Assembly (NCBI GenBank): GCA_017459865.1
Contig: JAFUCD010000028.1
Location: 1 to 64,000 of the forward strand
Length of the DNA stretch: 64,000 nt
Direction of reading: 5' to 3'
Source of the DNA: Oscillospiraceae bacterium
GTDB lineage: Bacteria; Bacillota_A; Clostridia; Oscillospirales; Oscillospiraceae
Shown here: in pieces, positions 8,099 to 16,727 of the stretch
How the letters are laid out: each line of letters opens with the position of its first letter
Numbering within the stretch: the first letter of the stretch is position 1
Translations under genes and position numbers: made by a program
Notes under the pieces: generated by a model
Database searches by the model: none
Told to the model about the DNA's origin: nothing
Seen by the model: the letters and a program-made list of their open reading frames with translations, nothing else

Positions 8099-8977
8099 AT
8101 GTATGAACTCACGCAGGTCACCGAACGCTGCTGGTACATTCAGAGTCCCGCGAAGATCGGGCTGGTGCGGCTGAACGACACGGACGTGTGTCTCATCGAC
8201 AGCGGCAACGACAAGGAGGCCGGGCGCAAGGTGCGCCAGCACCTCGACCGCAGCGGCTGGCGCCTGACCGCCATCTACAACACGCACTCCAACGCCGACC
8301 ACATCGGCGGCAACCAGTATCTGCAGCGGCAGACCGGCTGCAGGATCTACGCGCCCGGCATCGAGCAGGATTTTACGCGCCACCCGCTGCTGGAGCCCTC
8401 GTTCCTGTACGGCGCGAACCCGCCGAAGGAGCTCAGGCACAAGTTCCTGCTCGCGCAGGAGAGTCCCGCCGAGCCTCTCACGCCCGAGGCGCTGCCGCCG
8501 GAGCTGGAGGCGATCCCGCTCCCCGGTCACTTCTTCGACATGGTGGGCTTCCGCGCGCCGGAGGACGTGATCTATCTCGCGGACTGCCTCTCCAGCCGCG
8601 AGACGCTGGAGAAATACCGCATCGGCTTCATCTATGACGTCGGCGCGTATCTCGAAACGCTGGAGCGCGTGAAGGTCATGGAGGCCGCGCACTTCATCCC
8701 CGCGCACGCTGCCCCGACGGACGACATCGCCCCGCTCGCGCAGTACAACATCGACACCGTGCACGAGATCGCGGACCGCATCGAGGCGCTCTGCCGCGAG
8801 CCGAAGCCCTTCGAGCAGATCCTGCAGGCGCTTTTCGCGCACTATGAGCTCACGATGAACTTCGAGCAATACGCCCTCGTCGGCAGCACGGTGAAGAGCT
8901 ATCTCACCTGGCTGAAGGAGACGAACCGCGTGCAGGCGGCGTTTGAAAACAACCTGCTGCTGTGGCACGCGGAATAA
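8099..8977 (+). CDS. MBL-fold metallo-hydrolase
   Basis: 292 residues. This is a metallo-beta-lactamase fold hydrolase. The first metal motif is THSNADHIGG (H63, N65, D67, H68), so the second histidine of the usual HxHxDH is asparagine. LPGHFFDMVGF, LADCLS and IPAHAAP supply the later His and Asp ligands. The Asn form is known in a subgroup of MBL proteins and may leave one metal site weaker. The substrate cannot be inferred. It is last in the csoR operon, with a strong terminator 22 nt after the stop. Confidence 0.85.
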   Translation: MYELTQVTERCWYIQSPAKIGLVRLNDTDVCLIDSGNDKEAGRKVRQHLDRSGWRLTAIYNTHSNADHIGGNQYLQRQTGCRIYAPGIEQDFTRHPLLEPSFLYGANPPKELRHKFLLAQESPAEPLTPEALPPELEAIPLPGHFFDMVGFRAPEDVIYLADCLSSRETLEKYRIGFIYDVGAYLETLERVKVMEAAHFIPAHAAPTDDIAPLAQYNIDTVHEIADRIEALCREPKPFEQILQALFAHYELTMNFEQYALVGSTVKSYLTWLKETNRVQAAFENNLLLWHAE

Positions 8978-8998
8978 CATCAAAGCGAACCCCATCAC

Positions 8999-9036
8999 AA
9001 AGCCCGGAGGCGATTTTGCGCCTCCGGGCTTGGATT
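8999..9036 (+). terminator. Intrinsic terminator of the csoR operon
   Basis: AAGCCCGGAGGCG (from 9000) pairs with CGCCTCCGGGCTT (9019-9031), a 13-bp perfect stem around ATTTTG. The T-rich tail is short (TGGATTTACTT). Confidence 0.8.
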
Positions 9037-9087
9037 TACTTGTCGGGGAACGCATTGCGCGGATGCCGCCCCCTACGCGGTGCGCTC

Positions 9088-10068
9088 TCAGGGTGCGCGA
9101 TGCTTTGAAAGAAACCGAAATGCATAAGCTGCCACCGCCATGCTTAAGACCATATTCGCTGCAATGCTTGGGTAAAACGAATGGTCGAGACAGATCAAAA
9201 CCACTATGCCGGCAAGACAGACAATGGACTCCAAAAGCATCAGCACGGAAAAAAAGTGATAGAAGCCGACGAGTCCTTTGCTTGCTGGTGTTGCCTTTTG
9301 AACTGCAAACACAAGAAATCCGATCAACATCACTTCCCACACATTGATCACGGCTACAACAAACAATACAAGAAGAAAATATGCTTCGCCGGTGCCGGTG
9401 GTGATAAATATCATCGCAAAAAACGCCGCGGTGAAGGTCGAGCTTGAAAATATCAGCGCTGCATTCGGAGCATCGGCTGTAAATAAGATGATCGTGCAAA
9501 TGATTTTCAGCGCGACAACCCCAAACGGCAGCAGCGCGGATAAAGTGCCGGAAGCGTTTTTCTCCTGCGGGCTGCGCACATCGGTCAATGATTCTGGCGC
9601 TTCGACTTGATCATCCTGCAGGTACGGAAGGTATTTTGCTGCAAATTTTCTTTTCTGAGAATGATTCCATACCAGCAACCCCGCCGTCGCTGCAAGAATC
9701 ATCCCGCAGCTCACGAGCATCATGGTGTTTGAAGTGCGCGAGATCAGAAGCTCGGAGAGAAAGATGAGCGAAAAAATGACCGCCAGAACCGTCCAAATCA
9801 ATACAAATGGCACGGTTGTCACCTTTAAAACGATCTGCCCGGGATCTGATTTCGGGAAGCGCCCCGAAAAAATCGGTGTAAAATGATTTCTGCCCGGAAT
9901 CTGCGGGATGATGCGAAACGACTGTTCGTCGATGTGCCCGTAAAACACATTGTCAACAGCGCCGGGTGGAATGTAAAAGCGGTAAAGTGCGCTTACCTCT
10001 GTTGTGATAGATCGCAGATGAAGCGAATAGCTTTCCCGACTGCTGTTCATCATCAAGCTGTGTTTCAT
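9088..10068 (-). CDS. Polytopic membrane protein of unknown function
   Basis: 326 residues from the ATG at 10068, chosen because AAGGTGG lies about 7 nt upstream; the longer frame starts with TTG and has no such site. A soluble N-terminal part of about 80 residues (SYSLHLRS, YGHIDEQSFRI) is followed by about seven hydrophobic segments, with a hydrophilic loop near QKRKFAAKYLPYLQDDQ. I do not recognise the family. GC content is visibly lower than in neighbours. It lies 67 nt downstream of another small membrane-protein gene, and the two probably share a transcript. Confidence 0.7.
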   Translation of the reverse strand: MKHSLMMNSSRESYSLHLRSITTEVSALYRFYIPPGAVDNVFYGHIDEQSFRIIPQIPGRNHFTPIFSGRFPKSDPGQIVLKVTTVPFVLIWTVLAVIFSLIFLSELLISRTSNTMMLVSCGMILAATAGLLVWNHSQKRKFAAKYLPYLQDDQVEAPESLTDVRSPQEKNASGTLSALLPFGVVALKIICTIILFTADAPNAALIFSSSTFTAAFFAMIFITTGTGEAYFLLVLFVVAVINVWEVMLIGFLVFAVQKATPASKGLVGFYHFFSVLMLLESIVCLAGIVVLICLDHSFYPSIAANMVLSMAVAAYAFRFLSKHRAP

Positions 10069-10135
10069 TTCGTTCCCACCTTCTTCGATCATTGCCAAAC
10101 AGGGCTGCGCAGGGATCTTGTGTCGATCGTCTGAT

Positions 10136-10501
10136 TCATGCCTCGCTGTGATTCCTGACCGCGTGATTCAAAATGCCGAGCACAAGCACGCTGGACACAT
10201 ACGCCCAGAGAATGCCCTTATCGATACTGGCAGCCGATAACGCAAGCTTCAGCCCCTGTCCCAAGCCGTCCGCGATGTGGGTCTCTGTCAGGATATACAG
10301 CAGCAGCAAAATCGTTTGCGGCACGAGCGTGAACCATGTCAGGGCGCGGGCTTTGCGTCTGGTAAATTTCCGGAGAAACACCTCCGGCGTGATCCTCTTG
10401 CTGTCAAACGTAAACGCTCTGACATATTGGAAGATAGAATACGCCAGCAGCAGCCAGGAGATCCCCTGCATGATTCTAAGCAATAAAATGAATATCTCCA
10501 T
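10136..10501 (-). CDS. Small membrane protein of unknown function
   Basis: 121 residues from the ATG at 10501, which has AGGAGG 8 nt upstream. It contains about three hydrophobic segments (start MEIFILLLRIMQ; middle WFTLVPQTILLLLYIL; end AYVSSVLVLGILNHAV) and a basic loop between the first two (KFTRRKARA). There is no recognised family. Co-directional with and just upstream of the larger membrane protein ending at 9088, it may be its partner. Confidence 0.65.
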   Translation of the reverse strand: MEIFILLLRIMQGISWLLLAYSIFQYVRAFTFDSKRITPEVFLRKFTRRKARALTWFTLVPQTILLLLYILTETHIADGLGQGLKLALSAASIDKGILWAYVSSVLVLGILNHAVRNHSEA

Positions 10502-10591
10502 CTCCGGGTCCTCCTGAGACGACGGCTTTTTCCGTTCCAAGATATCTTATGTCACGAGACGCGTCTCTCGGGACATCTGATTTCACCCGAC

Positions 10592-10623
10592 AAAAAACCC
10601 GCTGCGGCTGCAGCGGGTTTTTC
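10592..10623 (-). terminator. Intrinsic terminator of the cmk-ispH-S1 gene
   Basis: AAACCCGCTGC (10595-10605) pairs with GCAGCGGGTTT (10610-10620), followed by a run of T on the minus strand. It is 10 nt beyond the stop of the fusion gene. Confidence 0.85.
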
Positions 10624-10632
10624 AGGCTTTGT

Positions 10633-13419
10633 TTACTGCTCGTCGTCCTCGTCGACCTCGGGTGCGATGCCGGTGGCCTCGCCGGTGGCGGAGACCTCAT
10701 AGACCAGCGCGTCGGCCTCGGGGGCGTAGTCTTCCTCGACTTCCTCCTCGACCACTTCCTCGACGCGGCGCGGCGCCGGCTCGGGAGCGGACAGCGCGCG
10801 GATGGAGAGGCTGATCTTGTGCTTCTCCTCGTCGATGGCGGTGACCTTCGCATCGACGATATCGCCGACGGTGAGGACCTCCTCGGGCTTGCCGATGCGG
10901 CGGTTGGCGATCTGGCTGATGTGGATCAGACCGTCGACGCCGGGCAGCACCTCGGCAAACGCGCCGAAGGGCATCAGCTTCACGATGGTGACCTTCGCGA
11001 CGTCGCCCACCTGGAAGGTGTTCATGAACTTCGTCCAGGGGTTGCCGTTGGGATCCTTGTAGCCGAGGGAGATGCGGCGCTTCTCAGGATCGAACGCGAT
11101 GACATACACGTCGACCTCGTCGCCCACGGAGAGGACCTCGGCGGGGGACTTGATGCGGCTCCAGCTCAGCTCGGAGACGTGGCACATGCCGTCGATGCCG
11201 CCGATGTCCACAAACGCGCCATAGCTCGTGAGGGACTTGACGGTACCGTGATAGGTCTTGCCGACCTCGATCTCGTTCCAGATCTTCTCGGCGCGCTCGC
11301 GGCGCTCCTTCTGGAGCACGGCGCGGATGGAACCGACGACGCGCTTGCGGCCGCGGTTGACCTCGGTGATCTTCAGGCGGACGTTCTGCTTGACCAGCTC
11401 CGTCATCGGGCGGTCCTTCGGCAGACCGGACTGGCTCGCGGGCACGAACACGCGCACGCCGTTGACAGAAACCACGATGCCGCCCTTGTTCTCTTCGGTG
11501 ACGACGCCCTCGACGACCTCGCCGCTCTCCTGCGCCGCCTCGATGGAGTTCCAGAACTTCTGGGCGTCCAGACGCTTCTTGGAGAGCATCGCGGTGCCCT
11601 CGACGTCGTTGACGCGGACCACGATCGCCTCGATCGTGTCGCCGACCTTGATCACGTCCTCCAGCTTGTCACCGGCGTCGGTGAACTCGCTGGTGGGGAT
11701 GAAGCCGGAATACTTCGCACCGATGTCAACGCTGATCTCGGTGCCGTTGATGGCTGCTACGATACCGGTTACCGTCTCTCCATTATATACAGGCTTCAGA
11801 GACGCCTCCAGCATGGCATCAAAATTCTCCTCGGCCTCGGGAGCCGGGTTCTCCGCCACAGGGGTCTCGACCTCTTCAGTCACTTCATTCAGGATCTCGT
11901 CGCTCATCTTTTGTTTTACCTCCTTAATGATCCATGCGGGGACGGATGCTCCGGCTGTGAGTCCGATGTTCTCCGCATGTTCGAACGCGCTTGTATCAAG
12001 CTGCGCTGCTTTTTCAATAAATTGGACGTTTGCGCAGTTCGCCGCGCAGATCTCATAGAGATGCCGGCTGTTCGCGCTGTGTCGCCCGCCGATGACCACC
12101 ATCGCGTCGCAGGAAGCGGCTAATTTTTCCGCTTCGGTCTGGCGAGTAAACGTCGCACCACATATTGTATCAAAGATTTTTGCATTTGTACATATTTTTT
12201 TTAAGAAATTTTGGCATTCTTTCAGATTTGCCGCGGTCTGGGTCGTCTGGATCACCATCGTGACGGGTTTTTCCGGATCAAAGTCCCCATTCTCTGCCCG
12301 TTCGCGCAATTCTGTAACATCTTTCACCACGATCGGATCCGTGCACCAGCCGCAGATCGCCCGCACCTCGGGGTGGTCCGCGGCGCCGACGATGAGCACC
12401 TGACTGCCCGCGGCGGACGCGTTCGTGACGATCTCATGGATGTGCTTGACCTTGGGACACGTCGCGTCGACGACCTCCGCGCCGGTCGCGCACAGCGATT
12501 CATACAGCGCCCTGCTGATGCCGTGGGCGCGGACGATCACGGCGTCGCCGGGTCCCAGCCCCTCGGCGGACTCCACGATGCGCAGCCCGCGCGCCTCCAG
12601 CCGCTGCACCACATCGTCGTTGTGGATCAGGTGTCCGAAGCTGTAGCAGCGCTCGTGCGTATCGAGCAGCGCCTCGGCAAGCTCCACGGAGCGCTTCACG
12701 CCGAAGCAGAAGCCCGCGGTCTTGGCGACGTGCAGCGCCTTGTGCGGCAGCACGCGCGCGATCTCTCGGCAGACCGCGTCGATGCTCTCGTCGAGCGTCA
12801 GCTCGCTCGTATCGACGAGCACGGCGTCGTCTGCCCGGCGCAGGGGCGCGGTCTCGCGGTGCTCATCGGCGTAGTCGCGCGCTTCGATATCCTTGAGCAC
12901 GGTCTCATAGTCCGTCTCGATCCCCTTTTCCGTCAGCTCGCGGAAGCGCCGCTCCGCCCGGCGCTCGGCCGACGCCGTCAAAAAGAGCTTCAGCGTCGCG
13001 TCCGGCAGGACGACCGTGCCGATGTCGCGCCCGTCCATGACGACGCTCCGGCGCTTTGCCACGCTGCGCTGCGTGTCCATGAGAAAATCGCGCACGAAGG
13101 GGTACGCCGAGACCTCGGAGGCGCGCACGGAGTTTTCCGGCGTGCGGATCGCGTCCGAGACGTCCTCTCCCCCGAGCAGCATGCGCTGCACGCCGATGTC
13201 GTCATAGGTCAGCTCGATCTGAAGCGTCGGCAGCAGCGCGCGCACGGCCTCGGGGTCCTGACATGACGCGCCGGAGCGGTACACCGCGTAAGCGACCGTG
13301 CGGTAAATGGCGCCCGTGTCCACATACACGAGCCCAAACCGCTTCGCGGCCGCGCGGGCGATGGTGCTCTTCCCGGCACCGGAGGGTCCGTCGATGGCGA
13401 CGGAGATAATGGTTGACAT
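10633..13419 (-). CDS. Trifunctional fusion: cytidylate kinase, IspH and S1-domain RNA-binding protein
   Basis: 928 residues from the ATG at 13419 (AGAGGA upstream; the longer frame adds 23 residues unlike the family). Residues 1-224 are (d)CMP kinase with P-loop GPSGAGKST and RDIGTVV. Residues 228-504 are 4-hydroxy-3-methylbut-2-enyl diphosphate reductase, the last step of the MEP isoprenoid pathway, with the three cluster cysteines C238 (GFCFGV), C321 (DATCPKV) and C420 (TICGAT). From about 545 come four S1 domains as in ribosomal protein S1, ending in an acidic tail rich in Glu and Asp. IspH-S1 fusions and neighbouring cmk are known in Clostridia; here all three are in one frame with no stop. 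It follows the BaiN-like flavoprotein gene by 17 nt. Confidence 0.93.
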   Translation of the reverse strand: MSTIISVAIDGPSGAGKSTIARAAAKRFGLVYVDTGAIYRTVAYAVYRSGASCQDPEAVRALLPTLQIELTYDDIGVQRMLLGGEDVSDAIRTPENSVRASEVSAYPFVRDFLMDTQRSVAKRRSVVMDGRDIGTVVLPDATLKLFLTASAERRAERRFRELTEKGIETDYETVLKDIEARDYADEHRETAPLRRADDAVLVDTSELTLDESIDAVCREIARVLPHKALHVAKTAGFCFGVKRSVELAEALLDTHERCYSFGHLIHNDDVVQRLEARGLRIVESAEGLGPGDAVIVRAHGISRALYESLCATGAEVVDATCPKVKHIHEIVTNASAAGSQVLIVGAADHPEVRAICGWCTDPIVVKDVTELRERAENGDFDPEKPVTMVIQTTQTAANLKECQNFLKKICTNAKIFDTICGATFTRQTEAEKLAASCDAMVVIGGRHSANSRHLYEICAANCANVQFIEKAAQLDTSAFEHAENIGLTAGASVPAWIIKEVKQKMSDEILNEVTEEVETPVAENPAPEAEENFDAMLEASLKPVYNGETVTGIVAAINGTEISVDIGAKYSGFIPTSEFTDAGDKLEDVIKVGDTIEAIVVRVNDVEGTAMLSKKRLDAQKFWNSIEAAQESGEVVEGVVTEENKGGIVVSVNGVRVFVPASQSGLPKDRPMTELVKQNVRLKITEVNRGRKRVVGSIRAVLQKERRERAEKIWNEIEVGKTYHGTVKSLTSYGAFVDIGGIDGMCHVSELSWSRIKSPAEVLSVGDEVDVYVIAFDPEKRRISLGYKDPNGNPWTKFMNTFQVGDVAKVTIVKLMPFGAFAEVLPGVDGLIHISQIANRRIGKPEEVLTVGDIVDAKVTAIDEEKHKISLSIRALSAPEPAPRRVEEVVEEEVEEDYAPEADALVYEVSATGEATGIAPEVDEDDEQ

Positions 13420-13436
13420 AATATCTATATCCTCTT

Positions 13437-14675
13437 TCAATAGAGTGATTCCGCAACGGCCTGTCCGGCGGCATAGCCGGTGCTCCACGCGATCTGGAGA
13501 TTGAAGCCCCCGGTATAGGCGTCGAGGTCGAGCACCTCTCCGGCGAAGTACAGCCCGGAGACCAGCTTCGACTCCATCGTGCGGGGCGTGAGTTCCTTTA
13601 AGGACACGCCGCCCGCCGTAACGATCGCCTCGGCGAAGGGGCGCGTGCCGGTGGCGGTGAGCGTGAAGCGCTTGAACAGCCGCACGAGTCCGAGCCGCTG
13701 CTCGCGCGTGATCTCGTGCACCTTCTGCGTCGGCTCGATGCCGCTGCGGCGCACGAGCACCGGGATCATCGACCGCCCGGCGAGGTCGTACAGCGCGTTT
13801 TGAAAATCGCGGTTGCGGTATTTTTCAAAGTCCCGGAGGATGCGCGCGTCGAGCTTCTTTTCATCCAGCGCGGGTTTTAAATCGATCTCCAATGTGTATT
13901 GCTTGCGTCCGGCATCCGGCATGTGCGCGCTCGCGGAGAGCACGAGCGGGCCCGTGACGCCGAAGTGCGTGAACAGCATCTCCCCCTGCTCGGAGAAGAC
14001 GCGCTTCCCGCGCTCGTCGAGCACCGTGAGCCGGACGTTGCGCAGCGAAAAGCCCTGCAGCTCGGCGCAGTCGGGGTCGCTGCACTCCAGCGGCACGAGC
14101 GAGGGGCGCGTCGGCGTGACGGAATGTCCCGCCGTCCTGGCAAAGCGCAGCCCGTCGCCGGTGGAGCCCGTCGCGGGATAGCTCAGCCCGCCGGTGCACA
14201 CGGCACACGCGCGGCAGTCGATGCGGCCGGAGGCCGTCTCCACCGCGGCGACGGCGCCGCTTTCGATCACGATGCGCTTCGCCGCCGTCTGGCGGACCTC
14301 GACGCCCGCCGCGATCAGCGCGTCGGCGAGGGCGTCCGCGATATCGTGCGCGCGGTCCGAGACCGGGAACACGCGGTTCCCGCGCTCGACCTTGAGCGGG
14401 ACGCCGAGCGATTCAAAAAACGCCATCGTGTCCTGCGGCGAAAAGCGGCTGAGCGCACTGTAGAGGAACCTCCCCTCGCCGGGGATGTTCTGCAGGAGCG
14501 TCTTCACATCGCAGTCGTTTGTGACGTTGCAGCGCCCCTTGCCCGTGATGCGCACCTTGCGCCCGAGCTGGCGGTTCGGCTCCAGCAGCACGACCCGCGC
14601 GCCGCCGCACGCGGCGGTATAGGCGCACATCATGCCCGCGGCGCCCCCGCCAATGACAACAAGATCAGTGTTCAA
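13437..14675 (-). CDS. BaiN/YhiN-family NAD(P)/FAD-dependent oxidoreductase
   Basis: 412 residues. The N-terminal dinucleotide-binding motif is VVIGGGAAGMMCA, followed by GRKVRITGKGRCNVTN, a hallmark of the HI0933/YhiN/BaiN flavoprotein family. TGGLSYPATGSTGDG lies in the middle, and GEVLDLDAYTGGFNLQIA at the end completes FAD binding. Members are cytoplasmic flavoproteins; BaiN takes part in bile-acid 7-dehydroxylation in one clostridium, but most are uncharacterised and no other bai gene is present here. Its start overlaps the end of the rpiR-type regulator gene by 11 nt. Confidence 0.9.
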   Translation of the reverse strand: MNTDLVVIGGGAAGMMCAYTAACGGARVVLLEPNRQLGRKVRITGKGRCNVTNDCDVKTLLQNIPGEGRFLYSALSRFSPQDTMAFFESLGVPLKVERGNRVFPVSDRAHDIADALADALIAAGVEVRQTAAKRIVIESGAVAAVETASGRIDCRACAVCTGGLSYPATGSTGDGLRFARTAGHSVTPTRPSLVPLECSDPDCAELQGFSLRNVRLTVLDERGKRVFSEQGEMLFTHFGVTGPLVLSASAHMPDAGRKQYTLEIDLKPALDEKKLDARILRDFEKYRNRDFQNALYDLAGRSMIPVLVRRSGIEPTQKVHEITREQRLGLVRLFKRFTLTATGTRPFAEAIVTAGGVSLKELTPRTMESKLVSGLYFAGEVLDLDAYTGGFNLQIAWSTGYAAGQAVAESLY

Positions 14676-15546
14676 GCGTCTGATACACCCCGTATTCTGA
14701 CCAGATATCCTCCAGATCCTTAAAGGTCTGGCGCGTATGCTCGCGGTCGCGCGTGCCGATGGCGACGATGAGCGCGTTGATGAGGCCCATCGGCGCGACG
14801 AGCGAATCGAGGAAGGACACCATCTCGCTCTTGGCGAAGAGGCACACGTCCGAATCCTCGTTCAGCGGCGAGGCCTTGGTGTCCGTGATGCCGAGCGTCC
14901 CGGCGCCGCGGTCGCGGGCATACTTCATGGCGTTGATGGTGCGGTTGGAGTAGCGCGGGAAGCTGATGCCGATCACGAGATCGCCCTCGCGCACGCGCAG
15001 CATCTGCTCATACACCTCCATCGCCGCCGTATCCTGAATGACATGGACGTTGTCACGCAGGAGGTTGAGATAAAAGCCGAGGAAGTTTGCCAGCGTCGTG
15101 GACGTGCGCATGCCGAGCACGAAGATGCGCCGCGCCGAGACGATGCGGTCCACGGCGGTGTTGAACGCCGCCTCGTCCGTCTCGTCCAGCGTCGCCTGCA
15201 GGTTCGCGATGTCGGCGCGCAGCACGGCGCGGGCGACGTCCTGCGTGTTCATGGTCTGCTCCGCGACCTCCAGCCGCTCGACAGCGGTCAGGCGGCTGCG
15301 CACAATCTCCTGCAGCGCCTTCTTCATGCCCGGATAGCCCCGGAAGCCCAGCTCGGCGGCAAAGCGCACCACGGTCGACTCGCTCACGCCCACCGCCTCG
15401 CCGAGACGGGAGGCGGTCATGAACGCCGCCTTATCATAGTTTTCCAAAACAAAGCGCGCAAGGACGCGCTGCCCCTTCGAGAACGTGGGCAGACGCTGCT
15501 CCAGCGCGCGCAAAATATCCTTTTGTGTCGTCGTTTTCGTCTTCAT
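14665..15546 (-). CDS. MurR/RpiR-family transcriptional regulator
   Basis: 293 residues from the ATG at 15546, with AGGAGG 5 nt upstream. The N-terminal HTH_6 domain includes VGVSESTVVRFAAELGFRGY. A C-terminal SIS (sugar isomerase) domain of about 140 residues would bind a phosphosugar (FVLGMRTSTTLANFLG, GDLVIGISFPRYS). Such proteins regulate sugar or amino-sugar catabolism, but no obvious target operon is adjacent. A 23-bp leader palindrome (GCGCCGC/GCGGCGC) precedes the gene, and an inverted repeat overlaps the likely -35 region, which suggests autoregulation. Confidence 0.88.
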   Translation of the reverse strand: MKTKTTTQKDILRALEQRLPTFSKGQRVLARFVLENYDKAAFMTASRLGEAVGVSESTVVRFAAELGFRGYPGMKKALQEIVRSRLTAVERLEVAEQTMNTQDVARAVLRADIANLQATLDETDEAAFNTAVDRIVSARRIFVLGMRTSTTLANFLGFYLNLLRDNVHVIQDTAAMEVYEQMLRVREGDLVIGISFPRYSNRTINAMKYARDRGAGTLGITDTKASPLNEDSDVCLFAKSEMVSFLDSLVAPMGLINALIVAIGTRDREHTRQTFKDLEDIWSEYGVYQTLEH

Positions 15547-15595
15547 GCCTGCCTCCTGTGCACAGCGCCGCCGGATGCGGCGCGGCACAAGAACC

Positions 15596-15648
15596 ATTTT
15601 ATCATAAGAAAGTCATTTTGCAAGTTTAAAATACTGAACTTGCAAAAC
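15596..15648 (-). promoter_or_regulatory. Promoter and operator-like palindrome upstream of the RpiR regulator
   Basis: TTTTGCAAGTT (15616-15626) and AACTTGCAAAA (15637-15647) form an 11-bp perfect inverted repeat with a 10-nt centre. On the minus strand, TTGCAA in the nearer arm serves as -35 at 16-17 nt from TAAAAT (15601-15596). The repeat abuts the rluB stop codon, so it may also act in rluB termination, although it lacks GC pairs and a T tract. Confidence 0.55.
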
Positions 15649-16355
15649 TAAAAGTCTGCTTCTTCTTTCAGCGCCCGGAGCTCCGCATCCGTCAGGTATC
15701 GCCACGTCCCGCGCTTGAGGTTGCCCAGCTTCAGGCTGCCCTCCTGCACGCGGATGAGGCGGTGGACGGTAAGTCCAGCGGCGGCGCAGAGGCGGCGCAC
15801 CTCGCGGTTTTTGCCCTCGTGGATCGTGACGGCGAGGCGGTCCTCTCCGATCACGCGCACCCCGGGCGGCGCGATGGGCTCGCCGTCGAGGTCCGTCATG
15901 GCGCGCATCGCCTCCGCCGCTGCCGCGATCGGCGCGCCGGAGACCGCGACGTGATAGACCTTGTCCACCGCGTGGGACGGGTGCATGACGGCGTGGGCGA
16001 GATCGCCATCGTTCGTCATCAAAAGCAGCCCCTCGGAATCGAGGTCTAGCCGCCCGACGGGATAGACCCGCACCGGCACGCCGCGCACCAGATCCGCGAC
16101 AGTCCTTCGCCCCTGCTCATCGCGCAGCGTCGTGACATAGCCGCGCGGCTTGTGCAGCAGGATGTACACGTTTTTCTCCCGCTTCGGCAGCAGACGCCCG
16201 TCGACGCGGATCTCGTCGCGCTCCGGATCGGCGCTCTGTCCCAAAACGGCGGGCGCGCCATTGACCGTGACACGCCCGTCGGATATCATCTGCTCGGCTG
16301 CGCGGCGCGAGGCGACGCCCGCCTCGGCAATGCACTTTTGCAGTCGCTGCAGCAT
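15648..16355 (-). CDS. rluB: RsuA/RluB-family rRNA pseudouridine synthase
   Basis: 235 residues. An N-terminal S4 RNA-binding domain (LQKCIAEAGVASRRAAEQMI) precedes the catalytic domain with GRLDLDSEGLLLMTNDG, whose first Asp is the nucleophile. KVYHVAV and EGKNREVRRLC are also conserved. RluB-type enzymes isomerise a uridine of 23S rRNA helix 90 to pseudouridine; RsuA acts on 16S rRNA and is hard to tell apart by eye. The placement downstream of scpA-scpB is the usual Firmicutes arrangement and favours RluB. It follows ytfJ by 3 nt. Confidence 0.9.
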   Translation of the reverse strand: MLQRLQKCIAEAGVASRRAAEQMISDGRVTVNGAPAVLGQSADPERDEIRVDGRLLPKREKNVYILLHKPRGYVTTLRDEQGRRTVADLVRGVPVRVYPVGRLDLDSEGLLLMTNDGDLAHAVMHPSHAVDKVYHVAVSGAPIAAAAEAMRAMTDLDGEPIAPPGVRVIGEDRLAVTIHEGKNREVRRLCAAAGLTVHRLIRVQEGSLKLGNLKRGTWRYLTDAELRALKEEADF

Positions 16356-16358
16356 GGC

Positions 16359-16727
16359 TTATCCTTTTCTCTTATCGAGGAACTGGTCGATGCGGTCCAT
16401 GACCTGCGGGGCCATATCGATGATGCGGTCGACCGTGCCGCTCGCGGGCGGGGTGACGTTCAGCAGACGGACATTGCCGTTCTGGATGACGAGAAAGCCG
16501 ATCGGCTCGACCTTCACGCCCGCGCCGCTGCCGGCGCCGACGCCGTTTTTGTCCTTCATGGGGTACTCCGTGCCGCCGCTGGCGAAGCCGAAGCTGACGC
16601 GCGAGAGCGGGATGAGCATGGTGTCGTCCGGGGTCATGATGGGCTTGCCGACGACGGTGTTCGTGTCGACGAGCTCTTTGATCTTGTTCATGGCGTCGTT
16701 CATGACGGTCGTGATCTCATGTTCCAT
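16359..16727 (-). CDS. ytfJ: GerW/YtfJ-family sporulation protein
   Basis: 122 residues, full length for the family. Conserved features are the N-terminal amphipathic helix (MNDAMNKIKELVDTNTVVGKP), PLSRVSFGFASGG, and the glycine-rich GAGSGAGVKVEPIGFLV segment. In Bacillus the homologue is made in the forespore and is needed for a germination enzyme to work. This suggests the organism belongs to a lineage that sporulates or once did. It overlaps the DUF2953 gene by 11 nt. Confidence 0.92.
   Translation of the reverse strand: MEHEITTVMNDAMNKIKELVDTNTVVGKPIMTPDDTMLIPLSRVSFGFASGGTEYPMKDKNGVGAGSGAGVKVEPIGFLVIQNGNVRLLNVTPPASGTVDRIIDMAPQVMDRIDQFLDKRKG

Noticed and set aside
7157..9499. A 780-codon minus-strand frame spanning the DUF362 and MBL genes
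   Set aside because: It runs through two well-defined plus-strand genes and a terminator and shows no conserved motif.
15566..15584. GC-rich hairpin in the RpiR leader as a terminator or riboswitch
   Set aside because: A 7-bp stem with no T tract and no wider structure; too little to support a separate feature.
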